Of a DNA stretch of 64,000 nucleotides, positions 46,998 to 55,819 are shown in pieces. A model generated the notes under the pieces. It worked only from the letters and a program-made list of their open reading frames with translations. It was not told the origin of the DNA and did not search any database. Position numbers and translations under genes: made by a program. The stretch is from Dinoroseobacter sp965279125 (GTDB lineage Bacteria > Pseudomonadota > Alphaproteobacteria > Rhodobacterales > Rhodobacteraceae), in assembly GCA_965279125.1 (NCBI GenBank), contig CBDIHL010000043.1:124001-188000 (forward strand). Direction: 5' to 3'. Numbering within the stretch: position 1 is the first letter of the stretch; each line of letters opens with the position of its first letter.

Positions 46998-48440
46998 TTA
47001 ACCTGTCGGCAATTGGCCGTATTCGGCGTAGATATGTTTGGTTTCCATGAAGTCCGCCAAGCCTTCCAGCCCGTGCAGACGCCCCAACCCACTTTCGCGG
47101 TAGCCCCCGGTTTCGGCTTCGGCAAAGAGGCGATTGTGGCAGTTGATCCAGACCGTGCCGGATTTGAGCGCACGGGAGACGCGGCGCGCGCGGCTGTGGT
47201 TTTGACTGTGCACCGAGGCCGCGAGGCCGTAGCGGGTGGCGTTGGCGGAAATGACGGCGTCTTCTTCGCTGCTGAACCGCTCGAGGATACCGATGGGGGC
47301 GAAAAGTTCTTCTTGCACGAGGCGATGTTGGCGGTCTTCGACCGCATAGAGCGCCGGGGTGACGACATTGCCTTGGGGGTGACCGTCGAGGATTTTGCCC
47401 TCGAGGATGGTTTCCCCGGCTTGGCGCGCGCTGGCGGTGTCACGCGCGTATCGGGTGACGGAGCCTGCGTCGAACAGCGGCCCCATGCGGATGGAGGCCT
47501 CCAGCGGATCACCGCAGGTCACCGCGCCCAAAGCCTCCGCCAGTTTCGGCACGAACGCGTCCCATGCGCTGTCTTGCACGAGGATGCGCGCGATGGCGGT
47601 ACACATCTGGCCCGTATGCGGGATGACGCCGTTGGTGATTTCGCGCACGGCGGCGTCCATATCGGCGTCTTCGAACACCAGCGCCGGGGCCTTGCCGCCA
47701 AGCTCCAGCGACAGGCGTTTCAGCGTCGGCGCGCCTGCGGCCATGATGGCTTTGCCGGTGGCGGACGATCCGGTGAACGACACCACATCGACCTCCGGAT
47801 GCTGGCACAGGGTTTGCGACATCTCCAAATCGCCGTGGATAACGTTAACCACGCCTGCGGGCAGCGAGGGGCAATCGGCGAGGGCCTCGGCGTAGAGGCG
47901 GTTCACGCTTGAGGTCTGGTGCGCCCCTTTCAGCACGACCGTGCAACCCGCCGCCAGCGCGGGGCCGAGCGAGCGCAGAAGCAAGGTCGAAGGCGCATTC
48001 CACGGCACGACGATGGCGGCGACGCCGATGGCTTCATGGGCGAAGATCGACTGCTTGCCGGCGTCGATTTCCGTCACCCGCCCGAAGATCGCGCGGGCAA
48101 GGCCTGCGTAGTAGCGCGCCTCGGACACGGCGGCGTTGGTCTCGTGCACGCAGTGGGGCAGGACCTTGCCGTTCTCGATGGCAATCTGTCTTGCGATTTC
48201 GTCACGTCGGGCCTCAATCGCATCGGCCAGTTCCAGCAGAACGGCGGCGCGCAGGCGGGGTTGGTGGGCCCAAGGCGAGCGCTCGAAGGTGCGGCGCGCG
48301 ACGGCGATGGCTTCCTCGGTGAGGGCGGATCCGGCGCTTGCATAGGTCGCGTTCGTCTCGCCCGTGTAGACAGAAACGGTCTGCGCCTCGTCGCCATCTT
48401 TGCGCCACGCGCCGTCGATCCAGTGCTGTGCTATCGTCAT
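46998..48440 (-). CDS. NAD(P)-dependent aldehyde dehydrogenase 1
   Basis: A 480-residue aldehyde dehydrogenase. The catalytic glutamate motif S-L-E-L-G-G-K-A-P and the cysteine motif H-T-G-Q-M-C-T-A are intact. The N-terminal W-I-D-G-A-W-R and V-P-W-N-A-P-S are typical. The ATG at 48440 lies eight bases after the stop of the GntR gene; a longer in-frame reading into that gene is rejected. It forms a run GntR, aldehyde dehydrogenase, SDR on the minus strand. Confidence 0.94.
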   Translation of the reverse strand: MTIAQHWIDGAWRKDGDEAQTVSVYTGETNATYASAGSALTEEAIAVARRTFERSPWAHQPRLRAAVLLELADAIEARRDEIARQIAIENGKVLPHCVHETNAAVSEARYYAGLARAIFGRVTEIDAGKQSIFAHEAIGVAAIVVPWNAPSTLLLRSLGPALAAGCTVVLKGAHQTSSVNRLYAEALADCPSLPAGVVNVIHGDLEMSQTLCQHPEVDVVSFTGSSATGKAIMAAGAPTLKRLSLELGGKAPALVFEDADMDAAVREITNGVIPHTGQMCTAIARILVQDSAWDAFVPKLAEALGAVTCGDPLEASIRMGPLFDAGSVTRYARDTASARQAGETILEGKILDGHPQGNVVTPALYAVEDRQHRLVQEELFAPIGILERFSSEEDAVISANATRYGLAASVHSQNHSRARRVSRALKSGTVWINCHNRLFAEAETGGYRESGLGRLHGLEGLADFMETKHIYAEYGQLPTG

Positions 48441-48448
48441 GTCTGGTC

Positions 48449-49156
48449 CTATTCCGCCGCTTGGGCGACGCCGCCCAATGGCCCCTCTTGCACGAACAAC
48501 TGCTCGTAATTCAACGTCGCGTGGCTGTGTTCGATCATCATCCGCTCGGCCCGTTGGGCTTGGCGTTTGGTCAGCGCATCGTGAATAATAACGTGCTGCG
48601 AATGGCCCACCGTGAGACGCATCCGCTCGCGTTTCAGGGTGGTGCGGTCGAAGGCGAGCGTACCCAGCGCGGTCAGGGGCAGACGGGCAATCCGCTCGAA
48701 CGCGTGGGCGATCAGGTCGTTGCCGCAATCGTGCATGATCGTCTCATGGAAGATGCGATTGGCCTCTTGGTATTGCCCGATATAGTCGATCTTCGGCGCG
48801 TCGGTCTCCAGGATTTCTTGCGACAGCGCAATCGAATGGCGCAGCTTGGCATCCGTCTCGGCGGACATGCCGTTTTCGGCCATCGTGCGCGCGGCGAGGC
48901 CTTCGAGCACGGCGCGCACATTGATGGATTTGGTCACGTCATCGACGGAGATCGACTTGATGGTAAAGCCGCGCCCATCGCGTTTTTCGATCAGACCTTC
49001 GGCCTCAAGTGCTGCCAAGGCCGTGCGCGCAGGCGTGCGTGAGACTTGCAGGTCCGCGGCCACGCCAACCTCGTTGATCTTGTCGCCCGGCGCGCGATCC
49101 CCCGTCAGGATTTGACGGCGCACGACCGCGAGAACATGCTCGGCACTGGATCCCAT
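48449..49156 (-). CDS. GntR-family regulator, FCD type
   Basis: A 235-residue regulator: N-terminal winged helix (V-A-A-D-L-Q-V-S-R-T-P-A-R-T-A-L-A-A-L-E-A-E-G-L-I-E-K-R) and a helical FCD effector domain (N-R-I-F-H-E-T-I-M-H-D, H-S-Q-H-V-I-I-H-D-A-L). The ATG at 49156 follows GGAGGAG at five bases. It is divergent from the second aldehyde dehydrogenase and the TRAP genes, so it probably controls both directions. The gap holds GGATACAA and TTGTATCC half sites. Confidence 0.9.
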   Translation of the reverse strand: MGSSAEHVLAVVRRQILTGDRAPGDKINEVGVAADLQVSRTPARTALAALEAEGLIEKRDGRGFTIKSISVDDVTKSINVRAVLEGLAARTMAENGMSAETDAKLRHSIALSQEILETDAPKIDYIGQYQEANRIFHETIMHDCGNDLIAHAFERIARLPLTALGTLAFDRTTLKRERMRLTVGHSQHVIIHDALTKRQAQRAERMMIEHSHATLNYEQLFVQEGPLGGVAQAAE

Positions 49157-49181
49157 AACCACTCCTCCAGCGGCAAACATC

Positions 49182-49250
49182 GGATACAATAATCCGTGTG
49201 TCGAGGCAAATTTCTGCATTTTCGCAAATAAATGGCTTAACTTTGTATCC
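49182..49250. promoter_or_regulatory. candidate GntR operator half sites
   Basis: GGATACAA at 49182-49189 and its reverse complement TTGTATCC at 49243-49250 frame the divergent promoter region. FCD-type GntR regulators often bind short TTGTA/TACAA-type sites. The 53-base spacing suggests two separate sites or looping; no proof from sequence alone. Confidence 0.4.
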
Positions 49251-49330
49251 AAAATAGGGATGATGATCCTAGGAGGACCGCAAGACTTGCGACGAATCAT
49301 CGCGCACTTGCGATCAGTGGGGGAGGATGC

Positions 49331-50824
49331 ATGACCGTTCATGCCGAGCTTGAGCCTGTCACAACGGAGCTCTTTATCAATGGGTCCGCACGCGCCGCTG
49401 AGGGCGCTGCCACCTATGATCTGTTCAACCCTGCCCGCCCGTCCGAACTTGTCGGTCATGCGTCCCGCGCCAGTGTCGGCGATGTGGATCAGGCCGTGCA
49501 AGCCGCCCATGCCGCGTTTCCCGCTTGGTCGGCCCTAAGCTATCACGAGCGCGCCGCGATGTTGTTGAAGGTCGCCGATGCGATGGCCGCCGATGCCGCG
49601 GATGTGGAACAGCGCGCGCGTCTATTTACCCGCGAGCATGGCAAGATCCTGAAGGAAACGCATCTTGAGCTGTCGCGCCTTGGCGACCGCTTCCGGCAAG
49701 TGGCGGCCTATGCGGATCGGCTGAGCGCGGACGAGCATTTGCAAGGACCACCGTTTGATCTGATCATCACCCACCAACCGCGCGGCGTGGCCACCTTGGT
49801 GGTGCCATGGAACTGGCCCCTGTCGATCCTGGGCGCGAAGCTGCCGCAGGCCTTGATGTCGGGCACGACTGTGGTGGTGAAGCCCAGCCAATCCTCGGCC
49901 CTTGCCCCGTCGCAAACCTTGAAAATCATCGCCGAGATGTTGCCGCCGGGTGTGGTGAATGTCGTGACCGGCAAGGCGTCGGAAATCGGCGATGCGCTGC
50001 TGGCGCATCCGCTGGTCAAGACGATCAACTTCACCGGCTCGGTCGAAGTGGGCAAGCATGTGATGGCTGTGGCCTCGCGCAACCTGACGCCCGTGACGCT
50101 GGAGCTTGGCGGCAATGACGCGGCGATTGTGTGCCAAGACGCGCTGCTCGATCACGGCGCGTTTATTCGGATGTATCTCGCCGCTTTCATGTCCACCGGG
50201 CAGATCTGCATGGCGATGAAGCGCCTCTATGTGCACCGCTCGCGCTATGATCATGTGGTCGAGGGGCTTGGCGCCGTGTGCCGCGAGATGGTCGTAGGCG
50301 ATGGCTTGCTGGCCGAGACCAATATGGGACCGCTCAACAACGCGGGCCAGTTGCGCATCGTCCAAGACATGATCGCGCAGGCCCGTGCCGCAGGTGCCGA
50401 GGTGCGGGAATATGGACAGGTTCCCGATGCCGAGATGTATGACGAGGGGTATTTCCAGCGCCCGACGCTGATCCACAACCCCGACCCGAGCCTCAACATC
50501 GTGCGCGAAGAGCAATTCGGCCCAGCGCTGCCGATCATTCCGTTCGACACGGAGGACGAGGCGATTGCGATGGCCAATGACAGCCGCTTTGGCCTCTGCT
50601 CGTCGATCTGGACGGAAGACAAGGACCGCGCCGTCGCGCTCTCGCGTCGGTTGGAAGCGGGTTACACATATCTGAACGCCCACGGGCCAACCGCGCAAGA
50701 CGGGCGCGGACCGTTTGGGGGTTTCAAAGACAGCGGAATAGGCCGGAACCTCGGGTTTGAAGGGGTGATGGGCTTTATGGGACCACACAGCATCTCGGGA
50801 CCGCCGGGATGGCTGCACGGGTAA
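49331..50824 (+). CDS. NAD(P)-dependent aldehyde dehydrogenase 2
   Basis: A 497-residue aldehyde dehydrogenase, distinct from the one at 46998. Catalytic motifs are L-E-L-G-G-N-D-A-A and F-M-S-T-G-Q-I-C-M-A; cofactor-site residues V-P-W-N-W-P-L and F-T-G-S-V-E-V-G-K are present. Closest in pattern to benzaldehyde/semialdehyde-type members, substrate unassigned. It is 25 bases before the TRAP binding-protein gene and so heads the plus-strand operon. Confidence 0.93.
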   Translation: MTVHAELEPVTTELFINGSARAAEGAATYDLFNPARPSELVGHASRASVGDVDQAVQAAHAAFPAWSALSYHERAAMLLKVADAMAADAADVEQRARLFTREHGKILKETHLELSRLGDRFRQVAAYADRLSADEHLQGPPFDLIITHQPRGVATLVVPWNWPLSILGAKLPQALMSGTTVVVKPSQSSALAPSQTLKIIAEMLPPGVVNVVTGKASEIGDALLAHPLVKTINFTGSVEVGKHVMAVASRNLTPVTLELGGNDAAIVCQDALLDHGAFIRMYLAAFMSTGQICMAMKRLYVHRSRYDHVVEGLGAVCREMVVGDGLLAETNMGPLNNAGQLRIVQDMIAQARAAGAEVREYGQVPDAEMYDEGYFQRPTLIHNPDPSLNIVREEQFGPALPIIPFDTEDEAIAMANDSRFGLCSSIWTEDKDRAVALSRRLEAGYTYLNAHGPTAQDGRGPFGGFKDSGIGRNLGFEGVMGFMGPHSISGPPGWLHG

Positions 50825-50849
50825 ATCATTTCGACCAGGGAGGAAGATA

Positions 50850-51845
50850 ATGAAATTCACGACACTTATGACGGTGGCAGCCCTTGCGGCAGGCACCATG
50901 GCCACCACGGCCCAGGCGCGCGATCTGTCGCTGGCCTATTTCATGGGGCCGAACCACCCGATGAACGCCGCCGTGTTCACGCCCTTTGCCGAGAAGCTGG
51001 CGGAAGTTTCCGGCGGTGAGCTGACGGTTTCGCAGTTTCCCGGAGGGGCTTTGAACGGGGCGCCGCCCAAGCAGTACTCGATCCTTCTGGACGGCGTCGC
51101 GGATATCGTGTTCCACCTGCCGGGCTACACCCAGCCCCTGTTCCCGATCACCACGAGTGTGACGACACCGGGCATGTGCGACAGCGCGATCACCTGCACC
51201 GAAGCGATGTGGCGCGCCTATGAGCCGATCAGCAACGAGTTCAACGCCAAGATCCTGGCGCTTTGGGCGAACGAGCTGCCGGTGTTGTTCTCTAAGGACG
51301 CCCCGATCCAGACGATGGAAGATATCGAAGGCAAGATCGTGCGCGTGACCTCTGCGCAAGACATCCCGTTCGTCGAAGCGCTGGGGGCCTCGGCCGTGTC
51401 GCAGCCAGTCAGCGTGATCAACCAGAACCTGACCAATGGCGTGGTTGACGTGATCTCCATCGGCTCGTCGGGGGCTTTGTCATTCCGCCTCTATGAGCCT
51501 GCGAACTACATCACCACCAACGTCCCCGGTGCGGGCTCGGCCTTTGTGATGCTGCTGTCCAACGATGTGTGGAACAGCATGAGCGATCAGGAGAAAGCCT
51601 GGATCGAGGAGGCCTCCGGCGAGTGGCTGTCGATGTCCGGGGCCGAGATGTACAACAACATCGGCTCGCGCGGCATTGCTGTGTCGGCTGAGAACGGCGT
51701 CGAGGTCTATGAGCTGCCCGCCGAAGAGCGCGCCCGTTGGGACGCCACCATCCAGCCTGCAATGGACGCATGGTTGGCCTCCGAAGTGGGTCAGGGCATG
51801 ACCGGGCAGCAGGTTATGGACCTGATGCAAGGCAAGGGGATGTAA
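50850..51845 (+). CDS. dctP: TRAP transporter solute-binding protein DctP
   Basis: Periplasmic binding protein of 331 residues with a cleavable signal (about 1-24, ending T-A-Q-A). The DctP fold is indicated by G-P-N-H-P-M-N, F-A-E-K-L-A-E-V-S-G-G-E-L-T-V and the arginine of G-K-I-V-R-V-T-S that usually grips a carboxylate. An organic acid is thus the likely ligand. Two cysteines (M-C-D-S-A-I-T-C) may pair. GGAGGAAG lies just before the ATG. Confidence 0.93.
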   Translation: MKFTTLMTVAALAAGTMATTAQARDLSLAYFMGPNHPMNAAVFTPFAEKLAEVSGGELTVSQFPGGALNGAPPKQYSILLDGVADIVFHLPGYTQPLFPITTSVTTPGMCDSAITCTEAMWRAYEPISNEFNAKILALWANELPVLFSKDAPIQTMEDIEGKIVRVTSAQDIPFVEALGASAVSQPVSVINQNLTNGVVDVISIGSSGALSFRLYEPANYITTNVPGAGSAFVMLLSNDVWNSMSDQEKAWIEEASGEWLSMSGAEMYNNIGSRGIAVSAENGVEVYELPAEERARWDATIQPAMDAWLASEVGQGMTGQQVMDLMQGKGM

Positions 51846-51850
51846 GCCAA

Positions 51851-52381
51851 GTGGCTGAAACTCCACCCATCCTTGTGAAAACGGAGAAGGGGCTGCGCAA
51901 AATTGCGGGCCTCTTCGCCATCCTCGGCGGCGCGGCCTTGTTCGCGCTGGCGGGGATCACCATTGTGTCGGTCTTTTACCGCTACGTGCTGCGCGACCCG
52001 ATCTTTGGCATCGAAGATTTCTCGACCATGAGCATGACGATAGTGGTCGCAGGCTCCATCGTGTGGGCGGCGGCCAATCAGGGTCAGGTGGCGGTGAACG
52101 TGCTGCCGATGGCCTTTGGACGCAACGTCTCGCGCTTTACCGATCTGGTCGGACGGCTGATCGCGTTTGGCATTCTCGCGGTGGCGAGCTACGCGCTCGC
52201 CTCGAAGGGAAGCTGCGGTTTGCCCTGCGGTGCGATCACCTCGAACCTGTCGATCCCGCACCCACCCTTCTACTTTGTTTTATCCGCCGCCATGGGCTTT
52301 GCCGCCCTTTGGGTGTTGATGCAGATCCTGATCGGACTTGTGCATTTCAACGGCGAAGACCCCAATGAGGTTACCGATTAA
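51851..52381 (+). CDS. dctQ: TRAP transporter small permease DctQ
   Basis: A 176-residue, four-helix membrane subunit with the DctQ pattern G-I-T-I-V-S-V-F-Y-R-Y-V-L-R-D and a conserved-looking E-D-F. A GTG at 51851 is the first sensible start after the dctP stop; the upstream in-frame codons overlap dctP and are not part of it. The stop and the next start overlap by one base (TAATG). Confidence 0.9.
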   Translation: MAETPPILVKTEKGLRKIAGLFAILGGAALFALAGITIVSVFYRYVLRDPIFGIEDFSTMSMTIVVAGSIVWAAANQGQVAVNVLPMAFGRNVSRFTDLVGRLIAFGILAVASYALASKGSCGLPCGAITSNLSIPHPPFYFVLSAAMGFAALWVLMQILIGLVHFNGEDPNEVTD

Positions 52382-53685
52382 TGGATCGTGAAACGATTGC
52401 AGCCCTCGGCTTTGCGGGCCTCTTTTTGCTGTTGTTTATCCGGGTGCCCGTTGGCCTTGCGATGATGGCCATTGGCGGGCTTGGCATCTTCATGATCCGC
52501 CCACCCGCAGCCCTGCCCGTCATCGCGGGCGAGATTTTTGGCGAGGCGGCGAATTATCCGCTGACCATCCTGCCGCTGTTCATCCTGATGGGGAACCTTG
52601 CGGGCGTGTCGGGGATGAGCCGCGACCTCTATGACGCCGCCCATAGCTGGTTTGGGCATATGAAAGGCGGCTTGGCCTCGGCCACCATCGTCGGGTGCGC
52701 GGGCTTTTCGGCTTTATCCGGGTCGAGCCTTGCCGCCGCCCTGACCATGGGCCGGGTGAGCCTGCCGCAGATGCAGCGTTACAACTACGACAACGGCCTC
52801 GCGACCGGGGCGATTGCTGCGGGTGGAACGCTGGGCATCCTGATCCCCCCCTCGGCTGGCTTTGTGGTCTACGCCATCCTGACCGAGGAAAGCATTGGAC
52901 GGCTCTTTATGGCAGGCGTGTTGCCGGGTCTGTTGCTGACCACGCTGTTCATCGTCGCCATCTATATCGTCGTGTTCCGCAAGCCGGAATATGCCCCGCA
53001 ATCCGCCGAGCGTGTCGAGATGCCCGAGCGCGTGCGCGCGCTGGGTCGGGCCAGCTGGATCGTGGGCATCATCGTGCTGACCATCGGCGGGATCTACACG
53101 GGCGTGTTCTCGGCGGTCGAGGCCGCTGGCGTTGGTGCATTTCTAGCGCTTCTGGTCACGATGATCCGCCGCGCGTTCACCTTCGACAACATGCGTGAGG
53201 TCACGCTGAGCACCCTCAAATCCACCGGCACGGTCTTTCTGATCCTGTTCGGCGCGTTTGTCTTCAAGACCTTCGTCGGCTTCACCGGGATCACCTTCGC
53301 GCTGACCCAGTGGGTCGAGGTGCAGGGCTTCACCGCCAACCAAGTCGTCATCGCCATCCTCGTGGGCTTCATCATCCTCGGCATGTTCATGGACGGGTTC
53401 GCGATCCTCGTGCTGACCGTGCCGCTTGCGCAACCGATCCTGCAAACGCTAGGCGTCGATCTGATCTGGTTCGGCGTGATGATGGTGATCGCACTGGAAA
53501 TGGGCCTGATCAGCCCGCCTGTGGGCATCAACGTCTTCGTGGTGAAGGGCATCGCGCCCAATGTCTCGCTCAACACGATTTTCCGAGGCATCTGGCCGTT
53601 CTGGTTTGCCATGTTGGCGGCGCTGATCTTCGTGTTCTTTATCCCTCAAATCGCATTGCTGCTGCCCGACACGATGTTCGGCTGA
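52381..53685 (+). CDS. dctM: TRAP transporter large permease DctM
   Basis: A 434-residue protein with about a dozen membrane segments that forms the sodium-coupled transport channel. Hallmarks are F-I-R-V-P-V-G-L-A-M at the start, G-C-A-G-F-S-A-L-S-G-S-S, G-T-L-G-I-L-I-P-P-S and the C-terminal M-G-L-I-S-P-P-V-G-I-N. Coupled to dctQ by a one-base overlap. Confidence 0.96.
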   Translation: MDRETIAALGFAGLFLLLFIRVPVGLAMMAIGGLGIFMIRPPAALPVIAGEIFGEAANYPLTILPLFILMGNLAGVSGMSRDLYDAAHSWFGHMKGGLASATIVGCAGFSALSGSSLAAALTMGRVSLPQMQRYNYDNGLATGAIAAGGTLGILIPPSAGFVVYAILTEESIGRLFMAGVLPGLLLTTLFIVAIYIVVFRKPEYAPQSAERVEMPERVRALGRASWIVGIIVLTIGGIYTGVFSAVEAAGVGAFLALLVTMIRRAFTFDNMREVTLSTLKSTGTVFLILFGAFVFKTFVGFTGITFALTQWVEVQGFTANQVVIAILVGFIILGMFMDGFAILVLTVPLAQPILQTLGVDLIWFGVMMVIALEMGLISPPVGINVFVVKGIAPNVSLNTIFRGIWPFWFAMLAALIFVFFIPQIALLLPDTMFG

Positions 53686-53712
53686 CGCGGCTTCTATCTA
53701 TGGAGAGCCCCT

Positions 53713-54885
53713 ATGAAACTTGGTGAAGACATCATCGGCACCTCTGGCGTGGCCCCGTTCTTTCAAGTGGCCAATGCGGGCGAGCTGGGCCTCAGCGCAC
53801 CCGAGAACCGCAAGGGCGACGCGGTGCGCACGGTGGTCCGCTCGCTATCGGGCTTCCAGAAAGAGGCGCTTGTGACCTCGGCGCGCACCGGGCTGACATG
53901 GCGGCTGGTCTCCGATGAAGGGGCCTATCTGGCGGGCCATGATGCGGCCCCCTGCCCGCTCGCGTTTCTGACCACGGGCATGGTGAGCGCCTATATGAAC
54001 GAGATCACCGCCTTGGCCGCACAGCAGGGTGTGGCGTTGCGTAAGCTGCGGATTATCCAGAACAATTACTACACGATGTTCGGCTCCATGCGTGCGCGCA
54101 CGATGGTCGGCGGCGCGCTTCCGGTGGAGTTGGAGGTGGAGGTCGATTGCGATCTGGACGACGCGGCGTTGCAGGAGCTGTTGATGAACGCAGTCCATGC
54201 CTCGCCCCTGAACGGGTTGATGCGAGGCAAGCTGCCATCGCTGTTTACCCTGACCAAGAACGGCGCGCAGATCGAGACAGGCGAGGCCGAAGCGCTGGAG
54301 GCCCCGATCATCGAAGCGCCCGCCGCCGGGGCCAGCCAAGCGATGCAAAGCGATCTGACCCTGATCGAGCGCTTTGGCATGTCGCCCGAAAAGGCGGTGG
54401 CGAAGGGCACAAAGGCAGCGGCCTCGAGCTTGAGCGATCATCAGGACCGCACGCTCAATCCGGCGGGGATTTGCACGCTGCGCGCGGACGGCACCAAGGA
54501 GATCGAACAGCATCTCTATTCGCCCCATGGCAGCATCTTCAAGTTTATCTCCGACGAGAATGGCCGCGCCCCGGACGCGGTCAGCTATATCTCGGCGGGC
54601 ATTGCGTTTTGCTTCATGACCCAGTTCGGGCGCATGGCCTCGATGGAAAAGCTAGACCTGCCGGAATACGCGATTGTGCAGGACACGCATTTCTCACTGG
54701 GTGGCGCGTCTGGCGGGACCGGCAAGGCAGGCGAGGCTGATCCGGTGGAGACGCATGTGCATTTGCAGACCTCGGAGGGCGACGATGTGGCGCGCGATAT
54801 GCTGGATGTGTCGGAGAAGACCTGTTTCCTGCACGCCTTTTGTCGGACGGATTTGAAGACCAAACTGAAGGTGACGCGGGTTTAG
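53713..54885 (+). CDS. OsmC-family protein, double-length
   Basis: A 390-residue protein, over twice the usual OsmC length. The first half carries an OsmC-like core (L-A-G-H-D-A-A-P-C-P-L-A-F-L-T-T-G-M-V, with one cysteine). The second half has a related region F-C-F-M-T-Q-F-G and V-S-E-K-T-C-F-L-H-A-F-C-R near the end, as seen in OsmC proteins where two cysteines reduce peroxides. Its place directly after dctM suggests a role in the catabolic operon rather than general peroxide defence. Enzyme activity is not known. Confidence 0.75.
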   Translation: MKLGEDIIGTSGVAPFFQVANAGELGLSAPENRKGDAVRTVVRSLSGFQKEALVTSARTGLTWRLVSDEGAYLAGHDAAPCPLAFLTTGMVSAYMNEITALAAQQGVALRKLRIIQNNYYTMFGSMRARTMVGGALPVELEVEVDCDLDDAALQELLMNAVHASPLNGLMRGKLPSLFTLTKNGAQIETGEAEALEAPIIEAPAAGASQAMQSDLTLIERFGMSPEKAVAKGTKAAASSLSDHQDRTLNPAGICTLRADGTKEIEQHLYSPHGSIFKFISDENGRAPDAVSYISAGIAFCFMTQFGRMASMEKLDLPEYAIVQDTHFSLGGASGGTGKAGEADPVETHVHLQTSEGDDVARDMLDVSEKTCFLHAFCRTDLKTKLKVTRV

Positions 54886-55015
54886 GCTTGAGTGGCGCTT
54901 CAGATGTGTTCCGCCCGGCTGATAGGCCGGGCAGCGCCCGACCTGCCCCCGGGAGGGCGCTTCGCTTCCACCCGAGGTCGAGCGCAGCCCTGAGCACATT
55001 GTCTCGGGTTGGGGG

Positions 55016-55768
55016 TCAGCCCATCACCAACTGCGACGCCAACCGGATCGCGAGCACCGTCAGGAACACCAGGATCACCCGATCAAACACCTCCGGCGAG
55101 GCGCGCTGGCCCAGCCAGTTGCCCAACGGCATGAAGGCGATGACGGGCACGATGGCCAGAAGGCTTAGCCCGAAGATCGGCCCCGTCATCAGCCCCGACA
55201 GCAACAGGGCGGGAAGCTGCACGAACCCCATGCTGACAAAGAACACCGAGATGGTGAAAATGAACACAGGCCGCTCCAGCCGCATCGCGTTCAGAAAGCT
55301 GACCGACACGGGTGCGGAAATCCCGGCGGCCCCTTGGCACACGCCTCCGATCGCGCCCACAGGCAGGACGAAGCGGCGCGCGACCTCCAAGGGCAGTTGG
55401 AAATCGGGGCGCAGCAAGCGCAGCGCGATATACCCAAAGACAATCGTCGCGAGGATCGCCGACAAGACCGCCTCGGGCAGCCAGACCAGCAATCCCGTCC
55501 CAACAAGCGCGCCCATTGCACTGGCGAGCCCAAAGCGCAGCGCAAAGCCTCCGCTCAGCCGGGTCGCGCGATATGTCCAGATCTGGCGCGAATTGGTCAT
55601 GATGTTCACCATCACCATGATCATCACCGCAAAGCGCACATCCACGAAGGCCGCGATCACCGGCACGGCGATCACCGGCACCCCTGCCCCGGTTGCGCCT
55701 TTCAGCACCCCGCCCAGGGCCAGCGCTGCAAAAATCGCCACATATGACAGGGGGTCGAGGTCAATCAT
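55016..55768 (-). CDS. TauE/SafE-family sulfite or organic anion permease
   Basis: A 250-residue membrane protein with about eight segments. The family repeats are visible: G-G-V-L-K-G-A-T-G-A-G-V-P near the start and A-I-G-G-V-C-Q-G-A-A-G-I-S-A-P in the second half. Members export sulfite, sulfoacetate or other anions. Convergent with the OsmC gene and divergent from the FAD monooxygenase (51 bases). Confidence 0.9.
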   Translation of the reverse strand: MIDLDPLSYVAIFAALALGGVLKGATGAGVPVIAVPVIAAFVDVRFAVMIMVMVNIMTNSRQIWTYRATRLSGGFALRFGLASAMGALVGTGLLVWLPEAVLSAILATIVFGYIALRLLRPDFQLPLEVARRFVLPVGAIGGVCQGAAGISAPVSVSFLNAMRLERPVFIFTISVFFVSMGFVQLPALLLSGLMTGPIFGLSLLAIVPVIAFMPLGNWLGQRASPEVFDRVILVFLTVLAIRLASQLVMG

Positions 55769-55819
55769 GCCCCGTGCCTGCGCCCCCAAACCAGGACTGT
55801 CAAGACGAGGAGAGCGCCC

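Noticed and set aside
53713..54885. Ring-opening amidohydrolase (barbiturase-like)
   Set aside because: First considered because of length and catabolic context, but the sequence shows OsmC-type motifs and no amidohydrolase triple repeat.
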